This document shows, piece after piece, positions 61,076 through 64,000 of a stretch of DNA of 64,000 nt. The DNA is taken from positions 1 through 64,000 of the forward strand of contig JBKQIY010000144.1 of assembly GCA_052148155.1 (NCBI GenBank), in the 5' to 3' direction. This DNA is from JBBQER01 sp052148155. GTDB taxonomy: Bacteria; Actinomycetota; Acidimicrobiia; IMCC26256; PALSA-610. Each line of letters opens with the position of its first letter. The first letter of the stretch is position 1. Below the pieces are notes generated by a model, which saw only the letters and a list, made by a program, of their open reading frames with translations, was not told where the DNA came from and did not search any database. The position numbers and the translations under genes were made by a program.

Positions 61076-61275
61076 TGGACACCTGCCTTCGTGGTCGCCC
61101 AGGACGAGGTTCCAGCCTCCGAGGCCGGACCTGCAGTCGGCGACCGAGCGACCATGCGCGGGCGGCGGCTGCCGCCGGACAGGCACGAGTGATGCGGCGC
61201 GACTCGTCGGGTCGGGGTACGTTCGACGTTCAGGTCGACGACGACGTCACCCACCATCGCCTGATCGACGTATGA
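61075..61275 (+). CDS. Possible small protein between trpC and trpF (66 residues)
   Basis: A 66-codon frame starts with ATG overlapping the trpC stop (TGATG) and ends 17 bases before trpF. The product is arginine-rich at first (LRGRPGRGSSLRGRTCSRR) and ends RGTFDVQVDDDVTHHRLIDV, which looks protein-like. GGAGG is ideally placed. Against it, third-position GC is lower than in neighbours and no family is recognised. It may be a real small protein or simply a coupling leader for trpF. Confidence 0.4.
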   Translation: MDTCLRGRPGRGSSLRGRTCSRRPSDHARAAAAAGQARVMRRDSSGRGTFDVQVDDDVTHHRLIDV

Positions 61276-61292
61276 CGTTCCGGTAGCGACGC

Positions 61293-62027
61293 GTGTTCGT
61301 CAAGATCTGCGGCATCACGAACGAGGACGACGCACTGCTCGCGGTGGCGCTCGGCGCGGACGCGCTCGGCTTCGTCTTCGCGCCGAGCCGACGCCAGGTG
61401 AACCCCGACACGGTTCGCGACATCGTCAAGCGCTTGCCGCGCGAGGTCACAACTGTTGGCGTGTTCCGTGACGATCGGCCGGCGCACGTCGTAGATGTCG
61501 CGTCGCGTGTCGGTCTGCACGCGGTACAACTGCACGGTCGCGAGCCTCGCTCCGAGGTGCAGTGGATCCGCGAACGTGTGCGGTTCGTGATCCAAGCATT
61601 TGCGGCCGGAGATCCTGCGCTGGCCGCCGCCGCCAACAGTCCGGCGGATGTCATCTTGGTCGACTCGCCGAATCCGGGCTCGGGCCGGGTCTTCGACTGG
61701 CGTCTCGCCGAGGGCGCGCCGAGCGGTGTCCGATTGCTCGTCGCCGGCGGGCTCACCGCCCACAACGTCGGCGACGCCATTCGCGTGTTGCGACCATGGG
61801 GCGTCGACGTCTCGAGTGGGGTCGAGGTCGCGGCGGGCCGCAAGGATCCCCGCAAGCTCCGACAGTTCATCGAAGCCGCGCGAGCGGCCGCGGTCGGCGT
61901 CGGCGACCTGAGTGTCGACCTGACCCGCGACGAGCCCACCAGGCACGAACGAGCCGGGCATGACCACCGTGTCAGCGACGTCGCCGAGGCACAGATCCGT
62001 CCGTACGACTGGCAACTCGACGACTGA
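61293..62027 (+). CDS. trpF: Phosphoribosylanthranilate isomerase
   Basis: A 244-residue (beta/alpha)8 isomerase. FVKICGITNEDDALLAVALGADALGFVF carries the catalytic Cys, and VILVDSPNPGSGRVFDW the catalytic Asp. VAGGLTAHNVGDAIR and GVDVSSGVEVAAGRKDP are phosphate and C-terminal motifs. The core ends near residue 205, where most TrpF proteins stop. About 40 further residues (RDEPTRHERAGHDHRVS and on) have no counterpart that I know. Start is GTG 61293. A dedicated TrpF is noteworthy because many actinobacteria use PriA. Confidence 0.93.
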   Translation: MFVKICGITNEDDALLAVALGADALGFVFAPSRRQVNPDTVRDIVKRLPREVTTVGVFRDDRPAHVVDVASRVGLHAVQLHGREPRSEVQWIRERVRFVIQAFAAGDPALAAAANSPADVILVDSPNPGSGRVFDWRLAEGAPSGVRLLVAGGLTAHNVGDAIRVLRPWGVDVSSGVEVAAGRKDPRKLRQFIEAARAAAVGVGDLSVDLTRDEPTRHERAGHDHRVSDVAEAQIRPYDWQLDD

Positions 62028-62052
62028 GCCCGCCGGGAGCACGGCATGCACG

Positions 62053-62068
62053 CTGTGAAGATTCACAG
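62053..62068. promoter_or_regulatory. Palindrome between trpF and trpB, possible operator
   Basis: CTGTGAA and TTCACAG form a perfect 7-base inverted repeat with a GA spacer. It is AT-richer than its surroundings and lies 25 bases after the trpF stop. A -10-like TAACAT is at 62091-62096. It could regulate a separate trpBA promoter. The binding protein is unknown. Confidence 0.4.
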
Positions 62069-62167
62069 AACTTCCTCGGTGTCCGACCTCTAACATGATG
62101 CGACCCGTTCCCGTGCCCCCGGCCGGTGCCGTCCCTCGCCGAAATCGAAACAGGAGTCGCGACGTCG

Positions 62168-63403
62168 ATGTCAGTTCCGCCGCGCGGTACGGTCGTCCAT
62201 CTCGAGCCACCGGGCCCCGAACCCGCGGGACTCGGACGGTTCGGAGACTTCGGCGGCAGGTTCGCGCCCGAAACCCTCGTCCCGGCGCTCGCCCAACTGG
62301 AGGTCAACTTCCGCGAGGCGTGGAGCGACCGCGCCTTTCGCGACGAGTACGCGTCGCTTTTGTCGAGCTACGTCGGCCGACCGACGCCCGTCACCGAGTG
62401 TGCACGCCTGTCGGAACGGCTCGGCGTGCGCGTGTTCCTCAAACGCGAGGACCTCGCGCATACCGGTTCGCACAAGATCAACAACGTGCTCGGACAGTGC
62501 CTCCTGACGCGACGAATGGGCAAACGACGCGTGATCGCCGAGACCGGTGCCGGCCAGCACGGCGTCGCCGCGGCGACCGGAGCCGCGCTGTTTGGGCTCG
62601 GCTGCACGGTCTACATGGGCGCAGTCGACGTCGAACGTCAAGCGCTCAACGTCTGGCGCATGAAACTTCTCGGAGCCGATGTCGTCCCGGTGCAGACGGG
62701 GAGCGCAACGCTGAAAGATGCCGTTAACGAAGCGATGCGCGCCTGGGTGGAGGCGGTCGAAACGACCCACTATTGCATCGGCTCCGCGATGGGTCCGCAC
62801 CCGTTTCCATGGATGGTCCGCGAATTCCAGCGCGTCGTCGGCGACGAAGCACGTACCCAGACACGGGCGTTGCTCGACGGCAAAGATCCCGACGTTGTGC
62901 TCGCGTGCGTCGGCGGCGGCTCCAATGCGATCGGGACGTTCAGTGCCTTCATCGCCTCGGGCGCCCGCCTCGTCGGCGTCGAGGCTGGCGGGCTCGGCTT
63001 AGAAACCGGCCATCATGGCGCCGCGGTCAGTCGAGGTATCCCTGGCGTCGTGCACGGCATGCGTTCGCTGTTCCTACAAGACGAGTACGGTCAGGTACTC
63101 GAGGCCACGTCGATCAGCGCCGGACTCGACTATCCCGGCGTCGGACCTGAACATGCGATGCTCGCCGCTGACGGCCGCGCCGAGTACTACTCCGCGACCG
63201 ACACGGAAGCACTCGAAGGTTTTCAACTTCTGGCGGCGACGGAAGGCATCGTGCCTGCGCTCGAGCCCGCGCACGCGATCGGATGGCTCGCCCGCGAAGC
63301 CGGACATTCCGTCCCGGCCGGATCGACGGTACTGGTGACACTGTCCGGGCGGGGCGACAAGGATGCCGCCCAGGTCGCCGAACGTCTCGGCGAGACGACA
63401 TGA
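62168..63403 (+). CDS. trpB: Tryptophan synthase beta chain
   Basis: A 411-residue PLP enzyme (TrpB1 type) that joins indole and serine. GRFGDFGGRFAPETLVPAL is the N-terminal signature, the PLP lysine is in LAHTGSHKINNVLGQ, AETGAGQHGVAAAT follows, and the phosphate loop is CVGGGSNAIGTF. ATG 62168 is used because AGGAG lies 11 bases upstream; a GTG at 62126 in frame would add 14 residues. It is followed 7 bases later by trpA. Confidence 0.96.
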   Translation: MSVPPRGTVVHLEPPGPEPAGLGRFGDFGGRFAPETLVPALAQLEVNFREAWSDRAFRDEYASLLSSYVGRPTPVTECARLSERLGVRVFLKREDLAHTGSHKINNVLGQCLLTRRMGKRRVIAETGAGQHGVAAATGAALFGLGCTVYMGAVDVERQALNVWRMKLLGADVVPVQTGSATLKDAVNEAMRAWVEAVETTHYCIGSAMGPHPFPWMVREFQRVVGDEARTQTRALLDGKDPDVVLACVGGGSNAIGTFSAFIASGARLVGVEAGGLGLETGHHGAAVSRGIPGVVHGMRSLFLQDEYGQVLEATSISAGLDYPGVGPEHAMLAADGRAEYYSATDTEALEGFQLLAATEGIVPALEPAHAIGWLAREAGHSVPAGSTVLVTLSGRGDKDAAQVAERLGETT

Positions 63404-63410
63404 GCGGCGC

Positions 63411-64000
63411 ATGAGCGCAGGTGTCGAACTCGAAACGCACCTACGTCAACGACGCGCCGGCGGGCACAAGCTGCTCGTTCCGTACGTCACCGGCGGGCTC
63501 GGCCGCGAGTGGTGCGAGGTCGTGCGAGCGGTGGTCCATGCCGGAGCCGACGCAGTCGAGATCGGCATCCCTTTCTCCGATCCGATCATGGACGGCCGCA
63601 CCATCCAAGAGGCCAGCCAACGGGCGCTCGATCTCGGCGCAACACCGATCGGTGTGATCGACGCGCTCGCCGACATCGATGTCCCAGTCCCACTCATCGT
63701 GATGACCTACTACAACCTCATCGTCCGCCTCGGGCACACACGCGCCGCGCAAGCCCTGCAAGGCGTCGGCGTCACCGGTGCGATCATCCCCGATCTTCCC
63801 CTCGACGAACTCAACGGTTGGGGCGACGCCGCCGATGCGGCCGGTGTCGCCACCGTGCTCCTCGCGGCGCCGACAACCCCCGACGACCGTCTCGCTGCAA
63901 TCTGCGAACGGTCGCGCGGCTTCGTGTACGGCGTGTCGTTACTCGGCGTGACCGGCGAGCGCAGCGCGCTCCCCGTCCACGCCGAACTGATGGGCGTGCG
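63411..64000 (+). CDS. trpA: Tryptophan synthase alpha chain (cut by window end)
   Basis: About 196 codons are present and the frame runs off the right edge. The product cleaves indole-3-glycerol phosphate to indole, which passes to TrpB. I see LLVPYVTGGL at the N-terminus, the catalytic Glu in DAVEIGIPFSDPIMDGRTIQEASQRAL, and the catalytic Asp region IIPDLPLDE, then FVYGVSLLGVTGERSAL. ATG 63411 lies 7 bases after the trpB stop. An ATG overlapping that stop (63400) is in another frame and ends at once. Confidence 0.95.
   Translation, partial: MSAGVELETHLRQRRAGGHKLLVPYVTGGLGREWCEVVRAVVHAGADAVEIGIPFSDPIMDGRTIQEASQRALDLGATPIGVIDALADIDVPVPLIVMTYYNLIVRLGHTRAAQALQGVGVTGAIIPDLPLDELNGWGDAADAAGVATVLLAAPTTPDDRLAAICERSRGFVYGVSLLGVTGERSALPVHAELMGV

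Overview
The window is a GC-rich actinobacterial chromosome segment, most likely from an uncultured member of the Acidimicrobiia. This rests on the very high GC content, frequent GTG and TTG starts, many four-base start/stop overlaps (ATGA, GTGA), a mycothiol synthase (MshD), actinobacterial-type acyl-CoA synthetases, and a his/trp supercluster that has both a HisA and a separate TrpF. No rRNA, tRNA, CRISPR array, prophage or intact insertion sequence was recognised. The class assignment is an inference.

Left third (1-27 kb, accessory). A truncated gene end is followed by an NADPH-dependent FMN reductase, an amidase with a detached Tat-like leader, and a methyltransferase behind a TetR-type palindrome and an apparent tetR relic. 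A TetR repressor is divergent from an SRPBCC protein and an acyl-CoA synthetase across a 20-bp-arm operator. A RibD/DHFR-like reductase follows. Next come a small cyclic-nucleotide-binding protein, a TRAFs/SLOG-like/class III nucleotide cyclase, and a convergent TIR-transmembrane-coiled coil-WD40 protein, which together are the best candidate for an undescribed signalling or defence system. A universal stress protein is followed by a minus-strand operon of P2-type cation ATPase, two TrkA (RCK) proteins and a KdpE-like regulator. An FtsX permease/ABC ATPase pair follows, in which the ATPase is fused to a cyclic-nucleotide-binding domain. The last gene here is an acyl-CoA desaturase.

Middle (27-45 kb). 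After a 1.3-kb gene-free stretch carrying a TGG microsatellite there is a lipoprotein, an ABC exporter pair, and a cell-surface locus. That locus has a SipW/Sec11-type signal peptidase fused to a DUF5305-like region, a TasA-like small secreted protein and a large C-terminally anchored Thr/Pro-rich protein. A coiled-coil SMC-like protein, an NTF2-like protein and an unknown protein follow on the plus strand. A long minus-strand group then runs mshD, rlmN, a small membrane protein, a secernin-type hydrolase, an acyl-CoA synthetase and a DUF255 thioredoxin-like protein.

Right third (45-64 kb, core metabolism). nth and a 67-residue protein precede hisD-hisC-hisB-hisH-hisA-hisF. A small protein, an alpha/beta hydrolase and oligopeptidase B (minus) separate these from hisI-trpE-ygfZ. 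A two-component system and a GH1 glycosidase (minus) come next, then trpC, a possible small ORF, trpF, trpB and a trpA cut by the window end. hisG, hisE, trpD and trpG are not in the window. Several start codons in this part, and one small gene at 8.8 kb, have a TANNNT hexamer 6-12 nt upstream with no Shine-Dalgarno sequence, which suggests leaderless transcripts.
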